From Pseudomonadota bacterium (GTDB lineage Bacteria > Desulfobacterota > Binatia > UBA9968): a stretch of 64,000 nt of DNA. The notes beneath the pieces are model-generated. The model saw nothing but the letters and a program-made list of their open reading frames with translations. It searched no databases and was not told the DNA's origin. The DNA lies in assembly GCA_021324155.1 (NCBI GenBank), contig JAJPJQ010000007.1, positions 37,937-101,936 of the forward strand, written 5' to 3'. The translations under genes were made by a program, and so were the position numbers. Positions 8,616-16,831 of the stretch are shown here, piece by piece (within the stretch, counting starts at the first letter, position 1; every line of letters starts with the position of its first letter).

Positions 8616-9863
8616 TCAGAGCGGCAGGGTCATGCGGAAGGTCGAGCCGCGGTTGACTTCGCTTTGGACGGAGATGTTTCCGCCGGAGAGATCGGTGAAG
8701 ACCTTCACCATATGGAGTCCGAGGCCGAGACCGTCGTAATTGCGCCGCGAGGAGCGGTCCGCCTGCTGGAACTTGTCGAAGATGTGCATGAGATCGTTCT
8801 CAGCGATGCCGATCCCGGTATCGGCGACCTCGAATTCGAAAGTCTTCTTATCTGCCGAGCAGCAGGCCGACACGCGGATCTCGCCTTGATGCGTGAACTT
8901 GACGGCATTGTTGACGAGATTGCTGAGCACGATCCATAGCCGCTCCTTGTCGCTGCTGATAACGGGCAGATCGGGAGCGATCGTCCATTTGACCGGCACC
9001 TGCTTGTCGTCGGAGAGGTCATAGTTCATCTTGAGCTCTTCCAGCAGCCCTCTCAGCCCTACCTCCTCCTGCTTCAGCCACAGTTCGTTGCTTTGGATGC
9101 GGGTGAGATCGATGAGACTATTGACCATGGTGAGGAGATGGTTCGACTGCCGGATAATTCCCGCGAAGGCCGCGCCTTGTCTGGCCGCGATAGGCCCCAA
9201 GTTGCCGCTCTGGAGCGCCTGCGCGTAGCCGGTGATCACGCTGAGCGGAGTGCGCAACTCGTGCGACAGGATGTCGAGAATCTCTTTTTGGCCGCGGCTC
9301 CGCTGCTCGGCTTCGTAGCGCAGGTTTCTCTCGGTGCGCGTGAACTGCGTAAAGAAACAGTAATATAGCGATACGACGAAGAGGAAGGGGGTGCGTAAAA
9401 ACGCGCTCGGGTGGATACTCCCGGTCAACTGGAGCAGCAGCGCGACGTAGATGAGACAGGCGAGGATCGCGCCGACCGCGCGGAGCTTCGGATCGTCGAC
9501 GATGCAGCTCATGATGATGACGAGAAAAAAGGCGATGTAAAAATTGCTCTCGGCGTAGCCGTTGGAGACGAGCGAGACCGTGAGCGCGATCGTATCTAGC
9601 ACCACTAGCGGATAATAGAACGACCAGGTGGCGAACTTCTCCTCGCGGACGAAATAGAGCGCGACGTTGGAAACGACGTAAAGGACGATGAAAAGCTGAA
9701 GCACCGCGGGCTGCAGATAATCCACCGCGGGATAAAGCAAAAGATAGGCGCAGATGATGACAACCGGCCAGCGCAGCAGGATGACGCTCGGCTTCAGCGG
9801 CATGCCGAGCCGCATGGCGAGCTGGGTGGAATTGGAAGTGGACGGAAAGAGCTTAATCGCCAT
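8616..9863 (-). CDS. Membrane sensor histidine kinase, orphan
   Basis: About 415 residues. The N-terminal 190 residues carry roughly six hydrophobic segments and no extracellular sensor domain, like 7TM/MASE-type input modules. A HisKA domain follows (DILSHELRTPLSVITG), then a complete HATPase_c: N box LSNLVNNAVKFTH, G1 DTGIGI, F box FDKF and G2 GLGLGL. It therefore has all catalytic boxes. No response regulator is adjacent, so its partner is elsewhere. Start chosen at the ATG 8 nt after GGAG; an in-frame upstream start at 9893 is possible. It may be transcribed from a TTGACA-type promoter near 9943. Confidence 0.88.
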   Translation of the reverse strand: MAIKLFPSTSNSTQLAMRLGMPLKPSVILLRWPVVIICAYLLLYPAVDYLQPAVLQLFIVLYVVSNVALYFVREEKFATWSFYYPLVVLDTIALTVSLVSNGYAESNFYIAFFLVIIMSCIVDDPKLRAVGAILACLIYVALLLQLTGSIHPSAFLRTPFLFVVSLYYCFFTQFTRTERNLRYEAEQRSRGQKEILDILSHELRTPLSVITGYAQALQSGNLGPIAARQGAAFAGIIRQSNHLLTMVNSLIDLTRIQSNELWLKQEEVGLRGLLEELKMNYDLSDDKQVPVKWTIAPDLPVISSDKERLWIVLSNLVNNAVKFTHQGEIRVSACCSADKKTFEFEVADTGIGIAENDLMHIFDKFQQADRSSRRNYDGLGLGLHMVKVFTDLSGGNISVQSEVNRGSTFRMTLPL

Positions 9864-9919
9864 ACATGCGTCTCCGGACCGTACTACATCCAAAAAACCG
9901 GCAAAGTAAGTTTGGTTAA

Positions 9920-9948
9920 TTTTCTCATGCGACGAGAGAAACTGTCAA
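9920..9948 (-). promoter_or_regulatory. Possible sigma70 promoter for the histidine kinase
   Basis: On the minus strand TTGACA (9943-9948) is followed after 17 nt by AGAAAA (9920-9925). The -10 is poor, but the position about 60 nt before the kinase start and the AT-rich surroundings in a GC-rich genome make it plausible. Confidence 0.35.
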
Positions 9949-10080
9949 TAAAAATATTTTGGCTATCTCGGCGGACCGGCTCGCGCTCGTAAACTCGCTT
10001 AGCCGGAATGACGGACAACCCTCAATGGCGCTGCCCATAAAATACTCGAAAACTCAGCACTGTTTAGATAACATAACTCC

Positions 10081-10875
10081 ATGGACCACTTTCTCATCGT
10101 CGCATGGCAGGCGGCGCGGATGGCGGGCGATCTGATCCGCGACAACTGGCAGCGCGTCCACGACGTCGAATACAAATCCGCCATCGACCTCGTCACCGCG
10201 ACCGATCGTGCCTCCGAAGAGCGCATCGTCGCGCACCTGGCGAAGACCTATCCCGGCCACTCGATCCTAGCTGAGGAAGCGACCGCGATCGTCGCGCCGG
10301 GCAGCGTCTACCGCTGGATCGTCGACCCGCTCGACGGCACGACAAACTTCGCGCATTCCTTCCCGCACATCGCGATCTCGATCGCGCTCGAGCGCGAGAA
10401 GGAAATCATCCTGGGCCTCGTCTACGACCCGCTCCGCGACGAGGGCTTCACCGCGCTCCGCGGCGAGGGCGCACTCCTGAACGACAAGCCGATCCGCGTC
10501 TCGAAAGCCGGCGAGATCGACAAAGCGCTGCTCGCGACCGGCTTTCCCTACGACCACCGCGAGGACCCGGACTACTATCTGAAATACTTCCGCAGCATGA
10601 TGCGCCGCGCGCAGGGCATCCGGCGCGCCGGCTCCGCCGCGCTCGATCTCTGCTACGTCGCCGCCGGGCGCCTCGACGGCTTCTGGGAATTGAAATTGAA
10701 GCCGTGGGACATCGCCGCCGGCGCGCTCATCGTCGCCGAGGCCGGCGGCATCGTGACGAACTTCTCCGGCGGCAAATTCTCCATCGACGGCGACCAGACG
10801 TTGGCCTCCAACGGCCTGATCCACGACGAGATGATCAAGGCGCTGGAGGAGGCGGAGGAATCGGACAAAGATTGA
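10081..10875 (+). CDS. Inositol-1-monophosphatase family protein
   Basis: 264-residue Mg-dependent sugar phosphatase of the IMPase/SuhB family. Metal-binding motifs are present in order: the Glu of EEAT near residue 66, DPLDGTTNFAHSFP near residue 83, and WDIAAGALIVAEAGG near residue 210. Length and layout are normal, so it should be active on inositol-1-phosphate or a related phosphate ester; the exact substrate cannot be read from the sequence. It is a single gene, with the histidine kinase divergent upstream and a repeat element directly downstream. Confidence 0.92.
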   Translation: MDHFLIVAWQAARMAGDLIRDNWQRVHDVEYKSAIDLVTATDRASEERIVAHLAKTYPGHSILAEEATAIVAPGSVYRWIVDPLDGTTNFAHSFPHIAISIALEREKEIILGLVYDPLRDEGFTALRGEGALLNDKPIRVSKAGEIDKALLATGFPYDHREDPDYYLKYFRSMMRRAQGIRRAGSAALDLCYVAAGRLDGFWELKLKPWDIAAGALIVAEAGGIVTNFSGGKFSIDGDQTLASNGLIHDEMIKALEEAEESDKD

Positions 10876-10889
10876 ATTACGTTTTTGGA

Positions 10890-10987
10890 GAGATCCTCAC
10901 GGAGTTTATCCTGAGCGCAGTCGAAGGGTTCAGGATGACAGACAACAGGCTGAAATGTCATTCTGAGCACAGCGAAGAATCTCTCTG
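10890..10987. repeat. Dispersed intergenic repeat
   Basis: Contains TATCCTGAGCGCAGTCGAAG followed by GGTTCAGGATGACA and CATTCTGAGCACAGCGAAGA, i.e. two related CTGAG-CGAAG units in tandem. The same type occurs near 3328 and 3389. No gene seen. Confidence 0.5.
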
Positions 10988-10996
10988 AACCTTAAC

Positions 10997-11596
10997 ATGA
11001 AAAAACTCACAACCGCGCTGTTCGTTCAATGGATTTGCTTTTTGGCCTCAATCGGTGCGCTACTGCTCGCCGTTGCCATCTCGCGAATTAACGATCTCCT
11101 TGCGTCTGTTTTACTTACCGCTGCGTTTGTCATTGCCGTCATTTGGACTATCTTCGTTGCTGTCTACGGCCGCAAGCTTTCATGGAGCTATAAATTTCCG
11201 ATCGCACTGCTTCTGGCGACGATCGTTAAGGCTGTAATAGGCCCACACTACTATGTTCACCCTATGCCTAGCGCGCAGCACATGGCAAAAAGACAAATTA
11301 GTCAGTTCGGCACCGCGCTGGATTCATTGAAACAAGACATCGGCAGGTATCCCTCAACGGAAGAGGGTCTCCAGGCTCTCCGCATGAAACCTGAAGGCAT
11401 TACGGGTTGGGACGGTCCTTACTTGCTAAAAGATCTTCCGAACGATCCGTGGGGCCACCCTTTCATCTACCGCTTCCCCGGCAAGAATCCCCGCCAACCG
11501 GAGATCATCTCCTACGGCGCCGACGGCAAGCCGGGCGGCGAGGGCCAGAACGCCGACATTTTCAACGATGAGGTACCGCTTCATAAAGAATACTAA
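10997..11596 (+). CDS. Membrane-anchored GspG (type II secretion pseudopilin) domain protein
   Basis: 199 residues. The C-terminal half is a clear T2SSG domain: LDSLKQDIGRYPSTEEGLQA, GWDGPYLLKDLPNDPWGHP, ISYGADGKPGGEGQNADI, including the calcium-loop region. The N-terminus differs from a pseudopilin: there is no G/A-F-T-L-x-E prepilin cleavage site, and instead about three hydrophobic segments span residues 10-85. So this is a pseudopilin-like domain on a polytopic membrane anchor, not a standard GspG, and no other secretion genes are nearby. Function unknown. Confidence 0.75.
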   Translation: MKKLTTALFVQWICFLASIGALLLAVAISRINDLLASVLLTAAFVIAVIWTIFVAVYGRKLSWSYKFPIALLLATIVKAVIGPHYYVHPMPSAQHMAKRQISQFGTALDSLKQDIGRYPSTEEGLQALRMKPEGITGWDGPYLLKDLPNDPWGHPFIYRFPGKNPRQPEIISYGADGKPGGEGQNADIFNDEVPLHKEY

Positions 11597-11672
11597 AGTC
11601 CTGTAAGTCCTCATTGTTGTGCCATTCCGTCACCCTTAGCTCCGCCCGCAACTACCTCCTTTCAAAAATCAT

Positions 11673-11750
11673 GCGTCACGCTTCGACACACTGCGACATT
11701 CCGGCCGATACGTTCCTTGATTCGAATCCGATTTAGGAGCACCATTAATA
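11673..11750 (+). promoter_or_regulatory. Phage-type promoter repeat, copy B
   Basis: GCGTCACGCTTCGACACACT followed by GCGACATTC, TTGATT (11717-11722) and GATTTAGG matches copies C and D upstream of the prophage. It no longer precedes an intact gene. A short stretch at 11967-11983 (CGTGGAAACTTACAA) matches gene X, so this is the trace of another prophage copy in the 396-bp gap between the GspG-like gene and the TetR gene. Confidence 0.45.
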
Positions 11751-11883
11751 CTCGTCAGCAGTTTTCACGACAAGAAGTTCGCCCGTTCGTTGCCCATCAA
11801 CATCTCCGCGTTTAAAAAAACTGCCCTAATCGAGCCGACGGCAATCACGCTATTTGATTCTGGTCGATCATAAAGGGACGATC

Positions 11884-11917
11884 GACATATGCCGGATATA
11901 GACATATGCCGGATATG
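11884..11917. repeat. Tandem 17-bp repeat, two copies
   Basis: GACATATGCCGGATAT is repeated twice at 17-bp spacing with only the last base differing. It lies in the gene-free gap. Function unknown. Confidence 0.7.
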
Positions 11918-11992
11918 AAGGACACGGACGGAGACTACTGACGAGCGGCAGTGCGCCCTCGGGCGCGCCGTGGAAACTTACAAGACACTCCT

Positions 11993-12604
11993 TCACTGCT
12001 GCAGCAGCTTCAGCGCCTGCTCGGCCAGCGCGTGCAGACGCCTGGGGCCGCCCTCCGCGCGCGCGATCAGCATGCCGCCCTCGAGCAGCGCGAAGAACAT
12101 CGCCGCCACGCGCTTGGGCTCGCCCTTGAAGTGGAACTGCCCCTTCCCGTGCCCTTCCTCGACTACGCGGGCCAGGCGCTCCTCGCTGTCGCGGTAGAAG
12201 CGCCGCACGCGCGCGGCGGTCGAGCCGCCGAGCGACGAGAGCTCCGCGCCGAGGATGGCAAACGGGCAGCCCTTGTCGTGCCTGCCGTCGCTGAGCATCG
12301 TCTCGAACAAGGCGGCGTACCTGCGCAGCTTGGCCGCGGGATCGAGCTTGGAATCGAAGATCTCGTCCATCAGGCCGAAGACGTGGTCGGCGTAGCGTGC
12401 TACGACCGCCTCGATCAGATCGTCCTTGGCGGGAAAATGGTGATGAATGCTCGCCTTGCGGATGCCGACCGCCTCGCTGATATCCTGGTAGCTCATCGCG
12501 TTCGCGCCGCGGCGCTGGATCAGCTCCTGCGCGGCGTCCATGATCGCGGTCTTGGTGTCCTTGGCGGTCTTGATGTCTCTGCTCATATGAATCGCCGGCG
12601 TCAC
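11993..12604 (-). CDS. TetR/AcrR family transcriptional repressor
   Basis: About 203 residues: an N-terminal helix-turn-helix (YQDISEAVGIRKASIHHHF, residues about 39-57) and a ligand-binding C-terminal domain with TetR_C-type features (GCPFAILGAELSS). It lies downstream of, and overlaps by 4 nt (GTGA), the GFA-family gene. A GTG start at 12604 fits coupling; an ATG at 12586 is the alternative. A 20-bp inverted repeat overlaps the promoter of this pair, so it most likely autoregulates the operon and responds to a small reactive metabolite. Confidence 0.9.
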   Translation of the reverse strand: MTPAIHMSRDIKTAKDTKTAIMDAAQELIQRRGANAMSYQDISEAVGIRKASIHHHFPAKDDLIEAVVARYADHVFGLMDEIFDSKLDPAAKLRRYAALFETMLSDGRHDKGCPFAILGAELSSLGGSTAARVRRFYRDSEERLARVVEEGHGKGQFHFKGEPKRVAAMFFALLEGGMLIARAEGGPRRLHALAEQALKLLQQ

Positions 12605-13035
12605 TCCGCGACGAGCTCGCCCGAGCCGCCGAGCTCTTTCGGAAAGTCCCTAAGCTTCGGCAGGCCGTCCTTCATCCGCAGCTTCGTCTCCTGATAGTTG
12701 ACGTGCACGCCGGCCTTAAACGGCAAATCCGGAATCGTTGCAGCGAAGACGTCGACAAGTCCCAAGCCGGGATGCTCGGCATAGAGATGGCCGCCGCACC
12801 TCTTGCACCATTTGCGGTAGGTTTTCGGCGTCTTGTTGTAGCTGCCGATGTTCTCCGCACCTTTGGTGATCTCGAGCGCGTCGGGCTTCCACAACGTGAA
12901 GGCGTTCACCGGCCCCGCCGACCAGCGCCGGCACGACTCGCAGTGGCAATAGCCCATGCCCAGCGGCTCGCCCGTGACCGTTAATTCGACCGCGCCGCAG
13001 AAGCAGGCACCTTGATACATATTTTCGCTCGCCAT
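12601..13035 (-). CDS. GFA-family zinc protein (glutathione-dependent formaldehyde-activating enzyme-like)
   Basis: About 144 residues. All the zinc cysteines of the fold are present: GACFCGAV, YCHCESCRRW and CKRCGGHLY. Family members include Gfa, the proposed S-hydroxymethylglutathione synthase, but most are uncharacterised. ATG 13035 has GGAGGAG 7 nt upstream and is preferred to the ATG at 13041. It is the first gene of a two-gene operon with a TetR regulator; the pairing suggests an electrophile or aldehyde response, which is inference. Confidence 0.88.
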   Translation of the reverse strand: MASENMYQGACFCGAVELTVTGEPLGMGYCHCESCRRWSAGPVNAFTLWKPDALEITKGAENIGSYNKTPKTYRKWCKRCGGHLYAEHPGLGLVDVFAATIPDLPFKAGVHVNYQETKLRMKDGLPKLRDFPKELGGSGELVAE

Positions 13036-13059
13036 TATCATGCTCCTCCAAGTCGTGCC

Positions 13060-13088
13060 AACCTACTAGCAGGTAGGTTACTTGTCAA
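13060..13088 (-). promoter_or_regulatory. Promoter and TetR-type operator of the GFA-tetR operon
   Basis: On the minus strand TTGACA (13083-13088) is followed after 17 nt by TAGGTT (13060-13065). The palindrome AACCTACTAGCAGGTAGGTT (7-bp arms, 13060-13079) covers the spacer and the -10, the expected site for repression by the TetR protein of the same operon. Confidence 0.75.
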
Positions 13089-13179
13089 TAGGCTGCGCAA
13101 AGATTTTTCCCGTATCTTACAAACAGGAGGGACCAACCATAGAGCGACGCGCCCGCGCCGGCGGAGGCGGAAAAGCTCG

Positions 13180-13640
13180 CGGACGACGGCATGGCCGAGT
13201 TCCGCGATCTTTTTCGCGAGGTGATCAACGATCGCCATCGCGCGTTTCTGGTGCGCTGCGCGCCTCTCGGCCGTCTCGCGCCAGAGCCACTACGAATGGC
13301 TGCGCGACGACCCGCTCCATTACGAGCATTTCCAGCGCGCCAAGCAAATGCTCGCGGATTCCGTCGAGGAGGAGGTCTGCCGCCGCGCTTACCGCGGCTA
13401 TGACACGCGGTGATCTATCGCGGAAAAATCACGGGATATTACCAGAGCTATTCCGACGCGCTTGCGACGTTCATGCTGAAAGGATCAAGCCCGCGACCTA
13501 CCGCGACAACGCGCCGCTCCCGTCGGCGGCCTGTGGCACCTCGAAATCAAGATCCTGCGCCCGGAGGAACAACCCTTACTTTGCCGCCGCGCAGCAAGAG
13601 GGTGTCAAGCAGAGATCGATGCCGCCTCAGGGCGACGGCG
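13180..13640 (+). pseudogene. Degraded phage terminase small subunit-like gene
   Basis: Successive frames give pieces of a TerS-like protein: AEFRDLFREVINDRHRAFL, then SRQSHYEWLRDDPLHYEHF and EEEVCRRAYRGYD, then VIYRGKITGYYQSYSDALAT with FMLKG, then RIKPATYRDN. The helix-turn-helix followed by R-R-A-x-x-G-x-D/VIY-x-G-x-I/YSDxLxxFxLKG/KPxxYRDN is the usual layout of these DNA-packaging proteins. At least three frame breaks make it non-functional. No large subunit or portal is near, so it is an isolated remnant. Confidence 0.7.
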
Positions 13641-13682
13641 AATAACCGGGGCGGTCCGAGCCGAACGACGAGCCCAAGAAAT

Positions 13683-13709
13683 AAAAAAGCCGGGGATCGC
13701 TCCCCGGCT
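13683..13709 (-). terminator. Rho-independent terminator
   Basis: Perfect 9-bp stem AGCCGGGGA/TCCCCGGCT with a 4-nt loop. On the minus strand it is followed by a run of six T. It lies 28 nt after the stop of the minus-strand secreted gene at 13737. Confidence 0.85.
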
Positions 13710-13736
13710 GTTATTCGCGTCGTTAAGCGTGCGGGC

Positions 13737-14350
13737 TTAGAACATGCCCCCCTGGAGGAAATCCATGTCGAGCGTACGGCTCGCCCGATCGAGATCGGCC
13801 TCGCTCGGATCGACCAGCGTGACGGTTGCGATGTCGCTCGTCTGGATCGGCGGGACGCCGTCCTGGATTCCGGGAGTCGAGAGATCGACGTCGCACCAGC
13901 CTATGTAATTCCGTTGCACCGGACCAGCCTTAATCCACTGGTAGCGGATGTCTACAAGGAAATCCGCTATGATTGTCATAACGACTGCGCCGTTCACCTT
14001 CTCCGCGTGTTTTTCGGTGTCCACCATGATCAGCGAGCACTCCGCGTAATCGGCCGTGGCGTGGGTGAAAATCACCCGGATATCCGCCGCCTGTGCATCC
14101 TCGACGGTATTAATGCCTAGCGTCTCGCTCGGCAGCGTGATGGTCACGTCCGAGCGGAAGCGCTCCTGTTTGGTGGTTGTCCCGTTGCTGACCTTCTTGT
14201 AATCGGCTCGCCCGCCGTTGATTTCCGTCGGCGCGTCGCAGCAGCCGGGGGGAGCTCTTTCTTTAATACGGTCTTTAGGTTGCTACCAGCGGCGACCGGC
14301 GCCGCGTACAGCGCGAGGCTGGCGGCGATGATCATCATATACTTGCGCAT
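13737..14350 (-). pseudogene. Secreted protein of unknown function, frameshifted in a G6 tract
   Basis: AAAAAGGAG precedes ATG 14350. A classical signal peptide follows (MRKYMMIIAASLALYAAPVA, then AG). The frame breaks at the six-G tract 14247-14252; one more G would join it to CCDAPTEINGGRADYKK, RFRSDVTITLPSETLG and an uninterrupted frame to the stop at 13737, about 204 residues. The body resembles small virion or decoration-type proteins (SDVTITLPSETLG, VMTIIADFLVD) but I cannot name it. It is followed by a strong terminator. The break may be an assembly error or slippage-based variation. Confidence 0.6.
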
Positions 14351-14630
14351 CTTCGTCTCCTTTTTGCCTATCGTATTAAAGACGGCGATCGGCAAGATTG
14401 AGCAAAGCAAATGCCATGCGGTTTGCACGGTGACGCCGGAGAACTTTAAGGTACTCTATGGAATCGGCGCAGTGCCGCGATGACGTTGGACGGCATCCGC
14501 AGGGCGCGATGCGCCAGGCGCTGCGCGTAACGTACGACGGTGTTTGCGGCGGATTTGCCCGGTGAAGACGGTGCTAGCTTGCGCTCGGCGCGATTAGATA
14601 TTATGTCCAGAGACAAACAGGAGGTTTGTC

Positions 14631-15695
14631 ATGGGCATGATCGATGCCGACACGCACGTGGACGAGTCCGATGACACTTGGGCCGGGCTGCTGGGGACGC
14701 CCAACGCAAAGTATATTCCCGTGACTGTCTCGGTCGCGCCCGAGGAGGCGAAACGCGCGGGCTTAAGCGCGACGACCGCGCGCTCATGGGTCGTCGAAGG
14801 GCGGCTCCAGAACCGCGCGTTGCGCGACGAGATCAATCATCCGCCGCGCGTTAGGCGCGAGCTCGAGGACGTCGCCGGGCGCGTCAAGCACATGGACGAG
14901 ATGAGCGTGGACGTACAGGTGATCTTCCCGACCTTTTTCATCCGCTACAACACGCGCAATCTGGAAGCCGAATACGCCCTCACGACGACCTACAACCGCT
15001 GGCTCGCGAAAAAGTGCGCGCCGACCAACGGCCGGCTCCGCTGGGCCGCCGTGCTGCCGCTGCTCGATCCGTACAAAGCCGCCGAGGAAGTGCGCTGGGC
15101 GAAGGCGAACGGCGCCTGCGCCATTTTCAAGCGCGGCTTCGACCTCGACCGCAAGGTCACCGATCCGTATTTCTTCCCGGTCTACGAGGAAGCCCAGGCT
15201 CAGGACTTGGCGCTCTGCATTCACACCGGCCATCCGTTGCCCGGGACGGAATGGGACCGCGGCTTTCCCATCATCCACTCGCTCACCGAGATCGTCACGA
15301 CCAAGCTGCCCGAGAGATTTCCCAAGCTCCGCTTCGGCTTGATCGAGGCGGGGGCGTCTTGGATCCCCTACTCCGTCTCGATGATGGCGGCGACGCTGCG
15401 CGCGCAGCAGCGCGGCCGCGGCTACCGCTTCACGCGCATGTTCGATTTGAGCCAGGATCTTTTCCGCCAAAACCGCATCTTCGTCACGCTCGACGCGATC
15501 GACGAGATCGAGCACCTGCTCAAGTTCGGCACCGAGGACAATCTCATGATGGGCACCGACTACAGCCACACGGACATCTCGGCGAATCTCACGGCGCTCA
15601 AAGAGGTGCGCGACTGGGTCGATCAGGGCCGCATCACCGACACCGTCGCGCGCAAGATCCTGGAGACGAACCCGAAGAATTTTTACGGGTTATAG
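14631..15695 (+). CDS. Amidohydrolase-2 family metal-dependent hydrolase/decarboxylase
   Basis: 354 residues, ATG preceded by AGGAGG. A TIM-barrel amidohydrolase of the ACMSD-like branch. The metal motif DxH appears at the N-terminus (MIDADTHVDE), a second His in LCIHTGHPLPG near residue 200, and the C-terminal Asp in MMGTDYSHTD near residue 308. Such enzymes decarboxylate or hydrolyse aromatic and related acids; the substrate here is unknown. The following SDR, OsmC-like, LLM flavoprotein and cupin genes suggest a degradation gene neighbourhood. A tiny membrane-protein frame lies just downstream. Confidence 0.88.
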   Translation: MGMIDADTHVDESDDTWAGLLGTPNAKYIPVTVSVAPEEAKRAGLSATTARSWVVEGRLQNRALRDEINHPPRVRRELEDVAGRVKHMDEMSVDVQVIFPTFFIRYNTRNLEAEYALTTTYNRWLAKKCAPTNGRLRWAAVLPLLDPYKAAEEVRWAKANGACAIFKRGFDLDRKVTDPYFFPVYEEAQAQDLALCIHTGHPLPGTEWDRGFPIIHSLTEIVTTKLPERFPKLRFGLIEAGASWIPYSVSMMAATLRAQQRGRGYRFTRMFDLSQDLFRQNRIFVTLDAIDEIEHLLKFGTEDNLMMGTDYSHTDISANLTALKEVRDWVDQGRITDTVARKILETNPKNFYGL

Positions 15696-15707
15696 ACCAC
15701 AAACGGC

Positions 15708-15881
15708 ATGGATGGCAGCAGTCTGCGGCGCTTCAATATCCAGCTTGCGTTGTCGCTGCTCCTGTTCTTCGCCGTTTTCGCTTTGATTTGGTCGCTCGTC
15801 GTCATGCCGATCTGCGACGCGCGCGACTGGAAACCGCCGTGTCGCCCGCGCGGCACTGAGTGGATGGGCGGCGGGATATAA
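15708..15881 (+). CDS. Possible 57-residue single-span membrane protein
   Basis: Open frame MDGSSLRRFNIQLALSLLLF followed by FAVFALIWSLVV, then a charged Cys-containing tail ending EWMGGGI. One confident membrane helix with a positively charged N-terminal flank. It fills the gap between the amidohydrolase and the SDR gene on the same strand. No good ribosome site is visible, so it may be untranslated. Confidence 0.4.
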   Translation: MDGSSLRRFNIQLALSLLLFFAVFALIWSLVVMPICDARDWKPPCRPRGTEWMGGGI

Positions 15882-15912
15882 ACCCGCGCCGCAGGCCGTC
15901 TTCAAACAATCC

Positions 15913-16704
15913 ATGCAGCTCGCAGGCAAAGTCGCCCTCATCACCGGCGCCGGGCGCGGCATCGGCCGAGCGCTCGCGCTCGCCTTCGCCCGCGCGGGCG
16001 CGGACATCGTCGCCGCGTCGCGGACGAAGGAAGAGATCGACGCGACCGCGCGCGAGGTCGAAGCGCTCGGGCGCGCGGCGCTGGCGATTCCCGCGGATGT
16101 CTCGCGCGAGCAGGATGTCGCGGCGCTCGCCGCGGCGGTGGAAAAGCGCTTCGGACGCCTTGACGTGCTCGTCAACAACGCGGCGCTGCGCATGAACCAT
16201 CTCGGCAGGCGCGACAGCTATCTTATCCCGCTCGAAGATTTGTCGATCGAGGACTGGGACCGCACCATCGCCGTCAATCTCCGCGGGCCGTTTATCTGCG
16301 TGAAATTATTCCTGCCGCTGCTCAAAAAGGCCGGCGCGGCGAGCATCGTCAACATCTCCGCCGGCGGCGGGAAGCGCGGTATGCCCGGACGGCTCCCCTA
16401 CTGCGCATCGAAGTTCGGCCTCGAAGGATTGACGCAGTCGCTCGCGGCCGAGCTGAAGGCGGATAACATCGCCGTCAATTCGCTCTCGCCCGGCGCGATC
16501 TCCATTTTGACCGACCGCGAGAAGATCGAGGCGCTAAAAAAAAATCCCGCACAGCTTTTCATGCGGCCGGAGATGATGGCGCCGCCGGCGATTTTTCTGG
16601 CTCAGCAGGACGGCGGCGGCGTGACGGGAACGCACGTCGAAGCGCTTGAGTGGATTCGCGCGAACGGCCTCGGCGACATCGAAGACTGGAAGGCAACGAT
16701 TTGA
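15913..16704 (+). CDS. Short-chain dehydrogenase/reductase
   Basis: 263 residues. The cofactor motif TGAGRGIG is at residues 11-18, LVNNAA is near residue 90 (the NNAG position) and the Ser-Tyr-Lys triad appears as NISAG ... YCASK. A classical SDR of normal length, probably oxidising or reducing a hydroxyl or keto group with NAD(P). The insertion after NNAA (HLGRRDSYLIPLEDLSIEDW) is longer than average, which will shape substrate choice. Part of the plus-strand catabolic run with the amidohydrolase and OsmC-like genes. Confidence 0.92.
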   Translation: MQLAGKVALITGAGRGIGRALALAFARAGADIVAASRTKEEIDATAREVEALGRAALAIPADVSREQDVAALAAAVEKRFGRLDVLVNNAALRMNHLGRRDSYLIPLEDLSIEDWDRTIAVNLRGPFICVKLFLPLLKKAGAASIVNISAGGGKRGMPGRLPYCASKFGLEGLTQSLAAELKADNIAVNSLSPGAISILTDREKIEALKKNPAQLFMRPEMMAPPAIFLAQQDGGGVTGTHVEALEWIRANGLGDIEDWKATI

Positions 16705-16711
16705 ACAATGA

Positions 16712-16809
16712 ACCCTGACCCCATCCCTCTCCCTCGAAGGCGAGGGGGAAAAACGGAAATAGCGACTATCAGTCTTCACCCTCTCCCTGTGAGAGGGCAA
16801 GGGTGAGGG
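16712..16809. repeat. Intergenic palindromic repeat pair (second locus)
   Basis: Contains CCCTGACCCCATCCCTCTCC and, near 16778, CACCCTCTCCCTGTGAGAGG followed by GCAAGGGTGAGGG. Same family as 3146-3243. It sits directly between the SDR and the OsmC-like gene. Confidence 0.6.
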
Positions 16810-16831
16810 CGAAAACAACCAAGGAGGGACG

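Noticed and set aside
11884..11917. Iteron-type origin
   Set aside because: Only two copies of the 17-bp unit and no replication gene nearby.
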